From Streptomyces tendae (GTDB taxonomy: Bacteria; Actinomycetota; Actinomycetes; Streptomycetales; Streptomycetaceae), in NCBI RefSeq assembly GCF_008632955.1, contig NZ_CP043959.1:2604001-2668000 (forward strand): a stretch of 64,000 nucleotides of DNA. The letters are read 5' to 3'. Shown here one piece after another: positions 45,603 through 55,232 of this stretch; the first letter of the stretch is position 1, and each line of letters starts with the position of its first letter. Below the pieces are notes generated by a model. That model made no database searches. It saw only the letters and a list, made by a program, of their open reading frames with translations, and was not told the DNA's origin. The position numbers and the translations under genes were made by a program.

Positions 45603-46883
45603 TCAGGCGGTGAGTGCCGCCACCAGCACCGGTGTGACCTGCTCGACCTGCCAGGCCCGGGCGCCGTGCGCGGTCAGCGCCGAGGCGACCGAGTCGGCGG
45701 TCGCCGGGACAGGCGGCTCCCAGCAGATCCTGCGCACCGTGTCCGGGGTGATCAGGTTCTCGGCGGGCATGTTCAGCTCCTCCGCCAGCGCGCTCACGCC
45801 CGCCCGCGCGGCCGACAGCCGCGCCGCGGCCGCCGGATCCTTGTCGGCCCAGGCACGGGGCGGCGGGGGGCCGGTCACCGGCTGGCCCGGCTGCGGCAGC
45901 CGGTCCTCGCTCAGCGCCTTGGCCCGGTCGACGGCCGCCTGCCACTGCTCCAACTGGCGCCGGCCCACGCGCTGCCCGAAACCGTTCAGTCCGGCCAGCG
46001 CGTGCGCGTTGGGCGGCATGGCGAGCGCGGCCTCCACGATGGCCGCGTCGGAGAGCACCTTGCCGGGGGACACGTCACGGCGCCGGGCGATCCGGTCCCG
46101 GGTCTGCCACAGCTCCCGTACGACGGCCATCTGCCGGCGGCGGCGGATCTTGTGCATGCCGGAGGTGCGCCGCCAGGGGTCCTTGCGGGGCTCGGCCGGC
46201 GGCGCCGAGGCGATCGCGTCGAACTCCTCGCGGGCCCAGTCCAGCTTGCCCTGCCGGTCCAGCTCCTTCTCCAGGGCGTCCCGCAGGTCGACCAGCAGCT
46301 CGACGTCGAGGGCGGCGTAGCGCAGCCAGGGCTCGGGGAGCGGGCGGGTGGACCAGTCGACGGCGGAGTGGCCCTTCTCCAGCAGGAAGCCGAGCACGCT
46401 CTCGACCATCGCGCCGAGGCCGACCCGCGGGAACCCGGCCAGCCGGCCGGCCAGCTCGGTGTCGAAGAGGCGGGTGGGCACCATGCCTATCTCGCGCAGG
46501 CAGGGCAGGTCCTGGGTGGCGGCGTGCAGCACCCACTCGACGCCGGACAGCGCCTCGCCGAGCGCGGACAGGTCGGGGCAGGCGACCGGGTCGATCAGCG
46601 CGGTGCCGGCTCCCTCGCGCCGCAGCTGGACGAGGTAGGCGCGCTGGCCGTAGCGGTAGCCGGAGGCGCGCTCGGCGTCCACGGCGACGGGGCCGCGGCC
46701 CGCGGCGAAGGAGGCGACGACCTCGGCCAGGGCGGCCTCGTCGGCGATCACGGGCGGAATGCCCTCGCGGGGCTCCAGCAGGGGGATCGGCGCCTGTGCA
46801 GCAGAGGCTCCGCCGTCGTCCGGAGGGGCGCCTCCGGTGGTGCGCAGTGGACTGTCTGCTGCGGTGTCGTGGGCGTCGGTCAC
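45603..46883 (-). CDS. rnd: Ribonuclease D
   Basis: A 426-residue 3'-5' exoribonuclease of the DEDDy type, acting on tRNA and other small RNA 3' ends. Exo motifs: I VAVDAERASG (D69, E71), II HAATQDLPCL, III YAALDVELL (Tyr and Asp). An HRDC nucleic-acid-binding domain follows at about 235-315 (LWQTRDRIARRRDVSPGKVL). The GTG at 46883 is taken as start, with only a weak ribosome binding site. It is the usual neighbour of hemE in Streptomyces. Confidence 0.93.
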   Translation of the reverse strand: MTDAHDTAADSPLRTTGGAPPDDGGASAAQAPIPLLEPREGIPPVIADEAALAEVVASFAAGRGPVAVDAERASGYRYGQRAYLVQLRREGAGTALIDPVACPDLSALGEALSGVEWVLHAATQDLPCLREIGMVPTRLFDTELAGRLAGFPRVGLGAMVESVLGFLLEKGHSAVDWSTRPLPEPWLRYAALDVELLVDLRDALEKELDRQGKLDWAREEFDAIASAPPAEPRKDPWRRTSGMHKIRRRRQMAVVRELWQTRDRIARRRDVSPGKVLSDAAIVEAALAMPPNAHALAGLNGFGQRVGRRQLEQWQAAVDRAKALSEDRLPQPGQPVTGPPPPRAWADKDPAAAARLSAARAGVSALAEELNMPAENLITPDTVRRICWEPPVPATADSVASALTAHGARAWQVEQVTPVLVAALTA

Positions 46884-47094
46884 CTGTCAAGAGTATCCGT
46901 ACGGACCGGTACCCGACCTGCCACTCCGCCCGGTGACGGCGCCGACCAGCGAAAACAGGCCGCGGCTGATCCCGCGTGCGGCAGCGCGCGCGAGGGCGCC
47001 CGCCGACATGGGGACATCGGCGGCGCTAGGTAAAGGGAGTGGGGGCGAGGCGGGGGAGTGAGGGACGCGGAAGTGGGGGACGGGGAAGTGGGCG

Positions 47095-47757
47095 TCAGTG
47101 GATGATGCCGGTACGCAGGGCCACCGCCACCATGCCGGCGCGGTCGCCCGTGCCGAGCTTGCGGGCGATGCGGGCGAGGTGGCTCTTGACGGTCAGGGCG
47201 GACAGACCCATGGAGACGCCGATCGCCTTGTTCGACTGGCCCTCCGCAACCAGCCGCAGCACCTCGACCTCGCGGCCGGACAGCTCGCGGTAGCCGCCCG
47301 GGTGGCTCGGGGCACCCGGGGGGCGGCGGTGCAGGCGCGCGGCGGCGGCGCCGATGGGGGCGGCACCGGGCCGGGTGGGGAGCCCGAGGTTGGTGCGGGT
47401 GCCGGTGACGACGTAGCCCTTGACGCCGCCGGCCAGTGCGTTGCGCACGGCGCCGATGTCGTCGGCGGCCGAGAGGGCGAGCCCGTTGGGCCAGCCGGCG
47501 GCGCGGGTTTCGGAGAGGAGGGTGAGGCCGGAACCATCCGGCAGGTGGACTTCGGCGACACAGATGTCGCGGGGGTTGCCGATGCGGGGACGAGCCTCCG
47601 CGACGGACGAGGCCTCGATGACGTCGCGTACACCGAGCGCCCACAGATGGCGGGTGACGGTGGATCGGACGCGCGGGTCGGCCACGACCACCATGGCGGT
47701 CGGCTTGTTCGGGCGGTAGGCGACCAGGCTTGAGGGCTGCTCGAGGAGAACGGACAC
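47095..47757 (-). CDS. whiI: Sporulation response regulator WhiI
   Basis: A 220-residue atypical response regulator needed for sporulation septation in Streptomyces aerial hyphae. A degenerate receiver (about 20-125) has Asp27 in VVVADP, but the usual second acidic residue is missing. At the phosphoacceptor position (residue 69, CVAEVHLPDGSG) there is Glu, where I recall Asp in S. coelicolor WhiI. A LuxR-type HTH follows (about 150-212, LSGREVEVLRLVAEGQSNKA). The GTG at 47757 is chosen for AGGAGG five bases upstream and for the family length. A WhiG-type promoter lies upstream. It is probably phosphorylation-independent. Confidence 0.93.
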   Translation of the reverse strand: MSVLLEQPSSLVAYRPNKPTAMVVVADPRVRSTVTRHLWALGVRDVIEASSVAEARPRIGNPRDICVAEVHLPDGSGLTLLSETRAAGWPNGLALSAADDIGAVRNALAGGVKGYVVTGTRTNLGLPTRPGAAPIGAAAARLHRRPPGAPSHPGGYRELSGREVEVLRLVAEGQSNKAIGVSMGLSALTVKSHLARIARKLGTGDRAGMVAVALRTGIIH

Positions 47758-47836
47758 CAGGCCTCCTGGGGTGCGGGGACGGGGCCGGCTCGTGGGGGTG
47801 AAGCCGGGACGAACCGTGCTTTCAAGGTCACAGTCG

Positions 47837-47864
47837 TCTTCGGCAGCAAACCTGATGTCCTTTA
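47837..47864 (-). promoter_or_regulatory. WhiG-type promoter of whiI
   Basis: On the minus strand TAAA, 16 bases and GCCGAAGA match the sigma-WhiG consensus TAAA-N15/16-GCCGATAA at 10 of 12 fixed positions, about 80 bp before the start codon. whiI is a known WhiG target in S. coelicolor. Confidence 0.75.
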
Positions 47865-48026
47865 GGAAATGATCACGATCTGGTGAGTAACAATCCGGGC
47901 AATTCGGACGCACGATCGATCATTCGAAGATCGAACGGTTTCGGTCCGCGTCGCAACGCTTCCGAATGTGGCCGTATCGACAAAGAGATGGGCAACGAGG
48001 ATTGACCGGTGCCCGGCACGGGCAGC

Positions 48027-48701
48027 TCAGCGCGACTGCGGTCCCCTCCGCTGCGGGAGCGTCACGACCGACGCGTCCCCGGGCGCGGCCGGCGGCAGCC
48101 CCGCCACCTGCGCCAGCAGATCGCACCAGGCGACCATGTGGCCGGCCGTGTCCGGCACCCCGCCCAGCCCTTCCCGGGGCGTCCAGGAGGCACGGATCTC
48201 GATCTGCGAGGCCGCGGGCCGCTCGGACAGCCCGCCGAAGTAGTGGGAGCTCGCCCGTGTCACCGTCCCGCTCGGCTCCCCGAACGCCAGTCCGCGCGCG
48301 GTGAGCGCACCGGTCAGCCAGGACCAGCACACGTCCGGCAGCAGCGGGTCCGCCGCCATCTCCGGCTCCAGCTCCGCGCGGACCAGGGTCACCAGGCGGA
48401 ACGCGCCCCGCCAGGCCTCGTGCCCGTCCGGGTCGTACAGCAGCACCAGCCGGCCGTCGGCGAGATCGTCCTCACCGTCCACGACCGCCGCCTCCAGCGC
48501 GTGCGCGTACGGCGCGAGGCGTTTGGGCGCAGGTGTGGGCTCGACCTCGATCTGCGGCCGCAGTCGCGCGCCGCGCAGCGCGTCGACAGCGGCCCGGAAG
48601 GGCAACGGGGGCGTACCCCCGGGTCCGGTGTTCGCCCCCGCCTCCTTCGGTTCGTCCATTCCGCCAGCGCCGTCCGACAGTCGTCCCTGAGCCGCAGCCA
48701 T
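48027..48701 (-). CDS. DUF3000 family protein
   Basis: A 224-residue cytoplasmic protein of the actinobacterial DUF3000 family, of unknown function. The core from about 35 ([20 protein letters not shown]) to 200 contains conserved [20 protein letters not shown] and [11 protein letters not shown] and the Arg/Gly-rich SSHYFGG. It is divergent from hemE with 190 bp between. Start is unsure: ATG 48701 lacks a ribosome binding site, and ATG 48659 (MDEPKEAG) is preceded by GGCGGA. Confidence 0.8.
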   Translation of the reverse strand: MAAAQGRLSDGAGGMDEPKEAGANTGPGGTPPLPFRAAVDALRGARLRPQIEVEPTPAPKRLAPYAHALEAAVVDGEDDLADGRLVLLYDPDGHEAWRGAFRLVTLVRAELEPEMAADPLLPDVCWSWLTGALTARGLAFGEPSGTVTRASSHYFGGLSERPAASQIEIRASWTPREGLGGVPDTAGHMVAWCDLLAQVAGLPPAAPGDASVVTLPQRRGPQSR

Positions 48702-48891
48702 GCGGGGAAGATTAAGCGGAACGGGCCGTCGGCGCAGGGAGGGACACCCGTGCCGTCCGGGGGTGTCCGGATCACGCCGCACCCCCGCCGCGCGCCCGCT
48801 CTCCGGGGGACCGCCGGTCGCGGCGAGTGACCCGGGCCACCCGGGACGCCCGGCGGCCGGACCCCGTTCCCGACATGCGAGACTGGCCGAT

Positions 48892-49959
48892 GTGAGCGCC
48901 AACGTGAGCCCGACGGGCAGCCAGCCGACTTCGACGTACGACAGTGCCTTCCTCAAGGCGTGCCGGCGTGAGCCGGTGCCGCACACCCCGGTGTGGTTCA
49001 TGCGGCAGGCCGGGCGCTCCCTGCCGGAGTACCGCAAGGTGCGCGAGGGCATCGGCATGCTCGACTCGTGCATGCGCCCCGATCTGGTCACCGAGATCAC
49101 GCTGCAGCCGGTGCGCCGCCACCAGGTCGACGCGGCCATCTACTTCAGCGACATCGTCGTCCCCCTCAAGGCCATCGGCATCGACCTCGACATCAAGCCG
49201 GGCGTCGGCCCGGTCGTCGAGCAGCCGGTGCGCACCCGCGCCGACCTCGACCGGCTGCGCGACCTGGCTCCCGAGGACGTCCCGTACGTCACCGAGGCGA
49301 TCGGGATGCTGACCCGGGAGCTGGGGTCCACCCCGCTGATCGGTTTCGCGGGCGCCCCCTTCACCCTCGCCAGCTATCTCGTCGAGGGCGGCCCGTCCCG
49401 CACCTACGAGAACGCCAAGGCGATGATGTACGGCGACCCGGAGCTGTGGGCCGACCTGCTCGACCGGCTCGCGGAGATCACCTCCGCCTTCCTGAAGGTG
49501 CAGATCGAGGCCGGTGCCTCGGCCGTCCAGCTCTTCGACTCCTGGGCCGGCGCCCTGGCCCCCGCCGACTACCGCCACTCGGTGCTGCCCGCCTCGGCGA
49601 AGGTGTTCGACGCGGTGGCCTCCTACGGGGTGCCGCGCATCCACTTCGGCGTCGGCACCGGCGAGCTGCTCGGGCTGATGGGCGAGGCCGGTGCGGACGT
49701 CGTGGGCGTCGACTGGCGCGTCCCGATGGACGAGGCCGCCCGTCGTGTCGGCCCCGGCAAGGCGCTGCAGGGCAACCTCGACCCGACCGTGCTCTTCGCC
49801 GGCCGCGAGGCCGTGGAGACCAAGGCGCGGGAGGTGCTGGACTCGGCGGCCGGCCTGGAGGGTCACGTCTTCAACCTCGGCCACGGCGTCATGCCGGCCA
49901 CCGACCCGGACGCCCTGACGCGCCTCGTGGAGTACGTCCACACGGCCACCGCCCGCTGA
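48892..49959 (+). CDS. hemE: Uroporphyrinogen decarboxylase
   Basis: A 355-residue cytosolic enzyme that removes four carboxyl groups from uroporphyrinogen III to give coproporphyrinogen [19 protein letters not shown] is the substrate-binding signature near the N-terminus. [15 protein letters not shown] holds the catalytic Asp, and [17 protein letters not shown] is the second signature. I start at GTG 48892, although GTG 48904 is possible. It heads the heme pathway; hemY and hemQ lie 12 kb downstream. A strong terminator follows. Confidence 0.96.
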   Translation: MSANVSPTGSQPTSTYDSAFLKACRREPVPHTPVWFMRQAGRSLPEYRKVREGIGMLDSCMRPDLVTEITLQPVRRHQVDAAIYFSDIVVPLKAIGIDLDIKPGVGPVVEQPVRTRADLDRLRDLAPEDVPYVTEAIGMLTRELGSTPLIGFAGAPFTLASYLVEGGPSRTYENAKAMMYGDPELWADLLDRLAEITSAFLKVQIEAGASAVQLFDSWAGALAPADYRHSVLPASAKVFDAVASYGVPRIHFGVGTGELLGLMGEAGADVVGVDWRVPMDEAARRVGPGKALQGNLDPTVLFAGREAVETKAREVLDSAAGLEGHVFNLGHGVMPATDPDALTRLVEYVHTATAR

Positions 49960-49990
49960 CCGTATACGGCGGCCCACGGGCCGTCGGCCG

Positions 49991-50025
49991 AGCCGGTGCC
50001 GCGCGCTGAGCGCGCGGCACCGGCT
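49991..50025 (+). terminator. hemE terminator
   Basis: A 16-bp perfect stem (AGCCGGTGCCGCGCGC) with a TGA loop is followed by TTTT, a rare intrinsic-type tail for this genome. Confidence 0.93.
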
Positions 50026-50128
50026 TTTCGCGTGCTGCCGGGTGTGCGTATCGGGCGCCGCTCCTGAGTTCCTGGTGGCCTCTTCGCGTGTTCGTCATTT
50101 CGAACAATGGTCGCTATGTCGGTAACGA

Positions 50129-50136
50129 TTGCGCAA
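50129..50136. promoter_or_regulatory. Auxiliary TTGCGCAA site
   Basis: TTGCGCAA repeats the core of the 20-bp palindrome at 50207-50226. The two centres are 84 bp apart, close to eight helical turns, which would suit cooperative or looped binding of a LacI-type repressor. Confidence 0.4.
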
Positions 50137-50206
50137 CTTGCGAAAACTCGTTGTTGCCCCGCGTTCATTTTCGGCGATAGACCTGCTCCTACTTCGCGGA
50201 TGGCCC

Positions 50207-50226
50207 ATTAGTTTGCGCAAACTAAT
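50207..50226. promoter_or_regulatory. LacI-type operator of the oligosaccharide operon
   Basis: ATTAGTTTGCGCAAACTAAT is a perfect 20-bp palindrome 39 bp before the binding-protein gene, in unusually AT-rich sequence. The LacI regulator at 55233-56288 is the obvious candidate to bind it. Confidence 0.75.
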
Positions 50227-50265
50227 AAGTAGTTGGATCACTGACGACAGATCAGGAGCTCCACG

Positions 50266-51555
50266 ATGACGAGGATGACCCGCAGCGCGACGGCTGCCGC
50301 GATCGGCCTGTGCCTCGCACTCGCCACCGCCGGCTGCGCCGGTGGCGAGGACGACGGCGCGTCCGGCGGCGGCAAGGGCACGGTGACCCTCTGGACGAAC
50401 GCGATGGAGGGACGCGGCCTGGTCTTCTGGCAGAACGCCGCGAAGGAGTACAAGGCGCAGCACCCCGACGTCACGATCAAGATCCAGACGGTGCAGAACG
50501 AGGACCTCGACGGCAAGCTGCAGAACGCGCTCAACTCGGGCTCCGCGCCGGACATCTTCCTGCAGCGCGGCGGCGGCAAGATGCAGGCCATGGTGGAGGC
50601 CGGCCAGATCCAGGCACTGGAACTGACCGACGCCGACCGGGAGAACGTGGGCGAGGCGGCGCTCGAGGGCGTCTCGATCGACGGCAAGGTCTACGCGATA
50701 CCGATGGACACCCAGCCCGAGGGCATCTACTACAGCAAGGACCTGTTCAAGAAGGCCGGCATCACCGCGCCGCCGACGACGACGGACGAACTCGAGGACG
50801 CCGTCGCGAAGCTGAAGGCGATCAACGTCGCGCCGATCGCGGTCGGCGCCAAGGACGCCTGGCCGGCCGCGCACTGGTACTACAACTTCGCCCTGCGGGA
50901 ATGCAGTCAGGAGACGATGCAGGAGGCGGCCAAGTCGCTCACCTTCGAGGACCCCTGCTGGACCAAGGCGGGTGAGGACCTCGCCGACCTCCTGGAGAGC
51001 GACCCCTTCCAGAAGGGGTTCCTCACGGCGACGTCCCAGCAGGGAGCCGGGTCCTCGGCGGGCCTCATCGCCAACCACAAGGCGGGCATGGAGCTCATGG
51101 GCAACTGGAACCCCGGGGTGATCGCCGACCTGACCCCGGACAAGAAGCCGCTCCCCGACCTCGGCTGGTTCCCCTTTCCCGCCGTCTCCGGCGGCAAGGG
51201 CGAACCGACCGCCATCATGGGCGGCGCCGGCGGCTACTCCCTCTCGAAGAACGCGCCGAAGGAGGCCCTGGACTTCCTCCGGTTCACCGTGACCAAGGAG
51301 CAGCAGGAGGCGTACGCCGAGGCCTTCGACACCATCCCGGTGAACAAGGCGGCCCAGGGCGTCGTCACCGAGCCCTACAACATCTCCGCGCTCCAGGCTT
51401 TCAACAAGGCCGCCTACTCGATGCAGTTCCTCGACACCGTGTACGGCCAAAACGTCGGCAACGCCATGAACAACGCCGTCGTGAACCTGCTGGCCGGCAA
51501 GGGGACCGCCGCCGACATCGTCAAGGACGTCAAGGCCGCGGCGGAGAAGGGCTGA
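50266..51555 (+). CDS. Sugar-binding lipoprotein
   Basis: A 429-residue extracellular solute-binding protein (family 1). The signal peptide ends in the lipobox ATAGC (Cys at 25). The mature protein shows the family pattern: TVTLWTNAMEGRG, the KLQNALNSGSAPDIFLQRGG surface and the YSKDLFKKAGIT hinge region. Two permease genes follow. No ATPase is encoded, so MsiK is probably shared. With the GH43 glycosidase and a LacI repressor nearby, the ligand is probably a xylo- or arabino-oligosaccharide (inference). It is the first gene of the operon and is placed under the 20-bp palindrome. Confidence 0.85.
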   Translation: MTRMTRSATAAAIGLCLALATAGCAGGEDDGASGGGKGTVTLWTNAMEGRGLVFWQNAAKEYKAQHPDVTIKIQTVQNEDLDGKLQNALNSGSAPDIFLQRGGGKMQAMVEAGQIQALELTDADRENVGEAALEGVSIDGKVYAIPMDTQPEGIYYSKDLFKKAGITAPPTTTDELEDAVAKLKAINVAPIAVGAKDAWPAAHWYYNFALRECSQETMQEAAKSLTFEDPCWTKAGEDLADLLESDPFQKGFLTATSQQGAGSSAGLIANHKAGMELMGNWNPGVIADLTPDKKPLPDLGWFPFPAVSGGKGEPTAIMGGAGGYSLSKNAPKEALDFLRFTVTKEQQEAYAEAFDTIPVNKAAQGVVTEPYNISALQAFNKAAYSMQFLDTVYGQNVGNAMNNAVVNLLAGKGTAADIVKDVKAAAEKG

Positions 51556-51565
51556 TCGGGCGGAC

Positions 51566-52588
51566 ATGAGCGACACCCTGGGCACCGACACGGCCGACGG
51601 CCGCACGCTGCGGGGCTCGACCGGAGCCGGGGGCGCGGACCCGTCCGTCCCCCCGGCTCCGCCGCGAGCGGCTGCGCGCCGACGGGGCCGGGGCAGGACG
51701 CGACTGGAGATCGCCGTCCTGTCCGCCCCGGCGGTCATCACGTTCCTGGCGTTCGTGATCTTCCCGGTCGCGCTCGCCGCGTACTACGGCTTCTACCAGT
51801 GGAAGGGCTACGGAGAGCCCACCGACTGGGTCGGCCTGAACAACTACAAGCTGATCCTCACCGACTCCGCGTTCCACGACGTGCTGTGGCACAACGGCCT
51901 GATCCTGGTGCTCTCCCTGGCCATCCAGGGGCCGCTGGCGATCGGTGTCGCCCTGCTGCTCAACCAGCGGATCCGCGGCCGCTCCGCCATCCGCGTGCTG
52001 ATCTTCGTGCCCTACATCATCTCCGAGGTCATCGTCGGCACCGGCTGGAGCCTGATGCTGCAGAGCAACGGGGCCGTCAACGACCTGCTGCGCTCGATCG
52101 GCCTGGGCTCCCTGGAGGCCGACTGGATCGCCGACCCGGACCTGGCCATCTGGACGCTGATGGCCATCATCACGTGGAAGTACATCGGCTTCGCCGTGAT
52201 CCTGATGCTCGCCGGTCTCCAGTCGATCCCGGACGAGATCTTCGAGGCCGCGCAGATCGACGGCGCCTCCTACTGGCAGATCCAGCGCCGCATCACGCTG
52301 CCGCTGCTCGGACCGACGATCCGCATCTGGGCCTTCCTGTCGATCATCGGCTCGCTGCAGCTGTTCGACCTCGTCTACATCATCTGGGGCCAGTACGTCT
52401 CCGGCACCGCCGGGACCTCGACCATGGCGATCTACCTGCTCGCCCAGGGCCGCAACGCGGGCAACTACGGCTACGGCAGCGCCGTCGCCGTCGTGATGTT
52501 CGTGATCTCGCTCGCCGTCGCGCTGCTCTACCAGCGTTTCGTCCTGCGCCGCGACCTCAGGGGCGCCGTCACCGAAGGGACCGTGTGA
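51566..52588 (+). CDS. Sugar ABC permease, MalF class
   Basis: A 340-residue permease. A disordered Ser/Pro/Arg-rich N-terminus of about 45 residues precedes six transmembrane helices. The EAA loop is IFEAAQIDGASYWQIQRRIT (about 225-244). It forms the channel with the following permease, whose ATG overlaps its stop (TGATG). Confidence 0.87.
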   Translation: MSDTLGTDTADGRTLRGSTGAGGADPSVPPAPPRAAARRRGRGRTRLEIAVLSAPAVITFLAFVIFPVALAAYYGFYQWKGYGEPTDWVGLNNYKLILTDSAFHDVLWHNGLILVLSLAIQGPLAIGVALLLNQRIRGRSAIRVLIFVPYIISEVIVGTGWSLMLQSNGAVNDLLRSIGLGSLEADWIADPDLAIWTLMAIITWKYIGFAVILMLAGLQSIPDEIFEAAQIDGASYWQIQRRITLPLLGPTIRIWAFLSIIGSLQLFDLVYIIWGQYVSGTAGTSTMAIYLLAQGRNAGNYGYGSAVAVVMFVISLAVALLYQRFVLRRDLRGAVTEGTV

Positions 52589-53484
52589 TGAGCGCGACGA
52601 CCACCACCCCCCGCCGCCCGTCCCTCGATCCTCGGCCGAAGCGCTCCGCCGGCCGCGGCGACAGCCCGCAGAAGTGGGGCAGCCCCGTCACCTACTTCGT
52701 CGCGCTGCTCTTCGTCGGCGTGTGCGTCGCGCCGGTGGTCTACATCGTGATCGGCGGCTTCCGCACCAACGCGCAGATCACCACCGAGCCGGCCGCCCTG
52801 CCGAGCCCCTGGGTGACGGGCAACTACCTCGGCATCCTCAAGTCGTCCGTCTTCTGGGGCGAGTTCGCCAACTCCCTCATCGTGGCGCTCGCCAGCACCG
52901 TGGGCATCGTCGCGCTCGGTCTGATGGTCAGCTTCGTGATCGCGCGCTACGACTTCCGGCTCAAAGGCGCCCTGTACTCCCTGTTCGCCGCGGGCCTGAT
53001 GTTCCCGATGGTCATCGCGATCACCCCGCTGTACCTCGTCATCAGGGACCTCGGCCTCGTCGACAACCTGCTCGGCGTGATCGTCCCGCAGATCGCCTTC
53101 GGCCTGCCGACGACCGTCATCATCCTGGTGCCGTTCCTGCGGGCCATCCCGAACGAGATCGAGGAGGCCGCCGCGATCGACGGCATGAGCCGGCTGGGGT
53201 TCTTCTTCCGCATGGCCGTCCCGCTGTCGCTGCCCGGCGTGGTCACCGTCGGCATCCTGGGCTTCGTCGGCAGCTGGAACAACTACCTCCTGCCCCTGTA
53301 CGTCCTCAACTCGCAGGCCAACTTCACCCTGCCGCTCGGCGTCCAGGTGTTCTCCTCGCAGTACTCGACGGACACCGCGAAGGTGCTCGCCTTCACCTCG
53401 CTCGCCATGCTGCCCGCGCTGGTCTTCTTCTCGGTCTTCCAGAAGCGCATCGTCGGCGGCCTCACCGGCGCGGTGAAGGGCTGA
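52588..53484 (+). CDS. Sugar ABC permease, MalG class
   Basis: A 298-residue permease with a basic Pro-rich N-terminus and six transmembrane helices. The EAA loop reads EIEEAAAIDGMSRLGFFFRM (about 190-209). The C-terminus FQKRIVGGLTGAVKG is typical. The TGATG overlap indicates coupling with the upstream permease. Confidence 0.87.
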   Translation: MSATTTTPRRPSLDPRPKRSAGRGDSPQKWGSPVTYFVALLFVGVCVAPVVYIVIGGFRTNAQITTEPAALPSPWVTGNYLGILKSSVFWGEFANSLIVALASTVGIVALGLMVSFVIARYDFRLKGALYSLFAAGLMFPMVIAITPLYLVIRDLGLVDNLLGVIVPQIAFGLPTTVIILVPFLRAIPNEIEEAAAIDGMSRLGFFFRMAVPLSLPGVVTVGILGFVGSWNNYLLPLYVLNSQANFTLPLGVQVFSSQYSTDTAKVLAFTSLAMLPALVFFSVFQKRIVGGLTGAVKG

Positions 53485-53489
53485 CCGCG

Positions 53490-55217
53490 GTGGCGAGGCG
53501 ACGTGAGGTGACCTGCGCGATGCGCGACGGGACACGGCTGCGGACCCTGCTGCTGCTCCCGCACGGGAGCGGGCCGTGGCCGGCCCTGCTGACCCGTCAC
53601 CCCTACGACGTGAGCGCCGAGGAACCCGGGGTGCTGGACGTCGGACGTCTCGTCGCCGCGGGTTACCTCGTCGCGCTCCAGGACGTACGGGGCCGCTTCG
53701 GCTCCGAGGGGGACTTCGACCCCGGCGGGCAGGAGGTGGCCGACGGCGCCGACGCCGTGGCCTGGCTCGCGGCACGGCCCGAGTGCGACGGCACCGTGGG
53801 GATGTGGGGAGCGTCGTACGCCTCCGACACCCAGTTCGCCGCCCTGCTGGGCGGCGCCCCGGCGCTGCGGGCGATCGCCCCCGCCATGACGCCGGCGGTG
53901 TCGGCGCTCGACGGTTTCCGGTTCCGCGGCGGGGCGCCGGAGATCGGCAGCACGCTCGCCTGGACGCACTACGCCATCGCCCCGGACATGATCGACCGCC
54001 TCGGCTCCGCCGCCGCCCGGGAGGCGGAGCGGGAACGCTGGGAGGCGACCGAACGCGCGCTCACCACCGGCGAGGCGTTCCGCGCCGGTGCCCTGAGCCC
54101 CGGGCGGGACGTCGAGGCGATCGTCGGGTGGGGACTGGACCTGCTGCGGGAGCCCCTCGGGTCGCCGCGGCACCGCGAGGGGAAGGTCGTCGACCGGACC
54201 GACGCGGTCGACGTCCCGGTGTTCCTGACCGGCGGGTGGTTCGACGTCTTCCTCGGACCGACCTTGGAGATCTACCGGCGGCTGCTGCGCCGCGCGCGGG
54301 ACACCGGCGGGCCGCCGGCGCCCCGTCTGCTGGTGGGCCCCTGGACGCACGACGACCTGTCCGGCCGGGCCGCCGGTGCGGACTTCGGACCGGGCGCGTC
54401 CGCCGACGAGCCCGGTGGCGACGGCGACCTCACGGCGCACCACGTGCGGTGGTTCGACACCGTCCTGCGCCGGGACGTCACGCACGCCGAGGACGGCCCG
54501 CCGGTGCGGGTGTTCCTGATGGGCGCGAACCGGTGGGTCGACCTGGACGTGTTCCCGCCGCGTGACACCCGGCCGCTCGCGCTGTACCTGAACGCCGGCG
54601 GGACGCTCGGGACCAAGCCGGGTGCGAGCGCCGAACGACGGCTGAACAGCGATCCCGGGTCCCCGGTCCCGACGTGCGGCGGCGCGGTCCTTCTCTTCGG
54701 GCCGTTCGTGGCGGGGCCCGCCGACCAGTCGGCGGTCGAGGCGCGGCAGGACGTCGTCTCCTGGCGCACCGAGCCGCTGGACGAGGCTCTCACGGTGATG
54801 GGCGCGGTCCACGCCGTCGTGCACCTGGTGACCACGGGGACGGACGCGGACGTGGTGGTCCGGCTGTGCGACGAGCACCCGGACGGCACCAGCCGCGTTG
54901 TCGCCGACGGGATGCAGCGGGGGTCGGCGCGGTCCGTCGACCCGGTGACCGGAGCGGGTGAGAGGCGTCCGCTCGTTCCGGGCCGGGCGCAGGAGTTCGT
55001 CGTGGACCTCTGGTCGACGGCGCACACGTTCCTGCCCGGCCACCGGGTGCGCGTCGACATCGCCCCGAGCTCGTCACCCCGCTGGGACGTCGGCGGCAAC
55101 ACCTTCGCTCCGGCCGGCCAGGCCCCGCCGCCCGTCGCGGCCGAGTACACGATCCTTCAGGGCACCGTCCGTCCGAGCCGCCTCGTCCTGCGGACCGTCA
55201 CGTCCCCACCGGAGTGA
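53490..55217 (+). CDS. CocE/NonD family hydrolase
   Basis: A 575-residue alpha/beta hydrolase of the X-Pro dipeptidyl-peptidase/cocaine esterase group. The catalytic Ser is S109 in GASYASD, with Asp in GGWFDVF and His in GPWTHDD. The C-terminal third (about 350-575) is the jelly-roll domain of this family. It has no signal peptide. It begins 5 bases after the permease stop and is probably the last gene of the transport operon. It may remove ester groups such as acetyl or feruloyl from imported oligosaccharides, an unusual pairing. GTG 53490 is the best start; a later GTG or ATG (MRDG) is possible. Confidence 0.82.
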   Translation: MARRREVTCAMRDGTRLRTLLLLPHGSGPWPALLTRHPYDVSAEEPGVLDVGRLVAAGYLVALQDVRGRFGSEGDFDPGGQEVADGADAVAWLAARPECDGTVGMWGASYASDTQFAALLGGAPALRAIAPAMTPAVSALDGFRFRGGAPEIGSTLAWTHYAIAPDMIDRLGSAAAREAERERWEATERALTTGEAFRAGALSPGRDVEAIVGWGLDLLREPLGSPRHREGKVVDRTDAVDVPVFLTGGWFDVFLGPTLEIYRRLLRRARDTGGPPAPRLLVGPWTHDDLSGRAAGADFGPGASADEPGGDGDLTAHHVRWFDTVLRRDVTHAEDGPPVRVFLMGANRWVDLDVFPPRDTRPLALYLNAGGTLGTKPGASAERRLNSDPGSPVPTCGGAVLLFGPFVAGPADQSAVEARQDVVSWRTEPLDEALTVMGAVHAVVHLVTTGTDADVVVRLCDEHPDGTSRVVADGMQRGSARSVDPVTGAGERRPLVPGRAQEFVVDLWSTAHTFLPGHRVRVDIAPSSSPRWDVGGNTFAPAGQAPPPVAAEYTILQGTVRPSRLVLRTVTSPPE

Positions 55218-55232
55218 GGACGGGCGTCCGCC

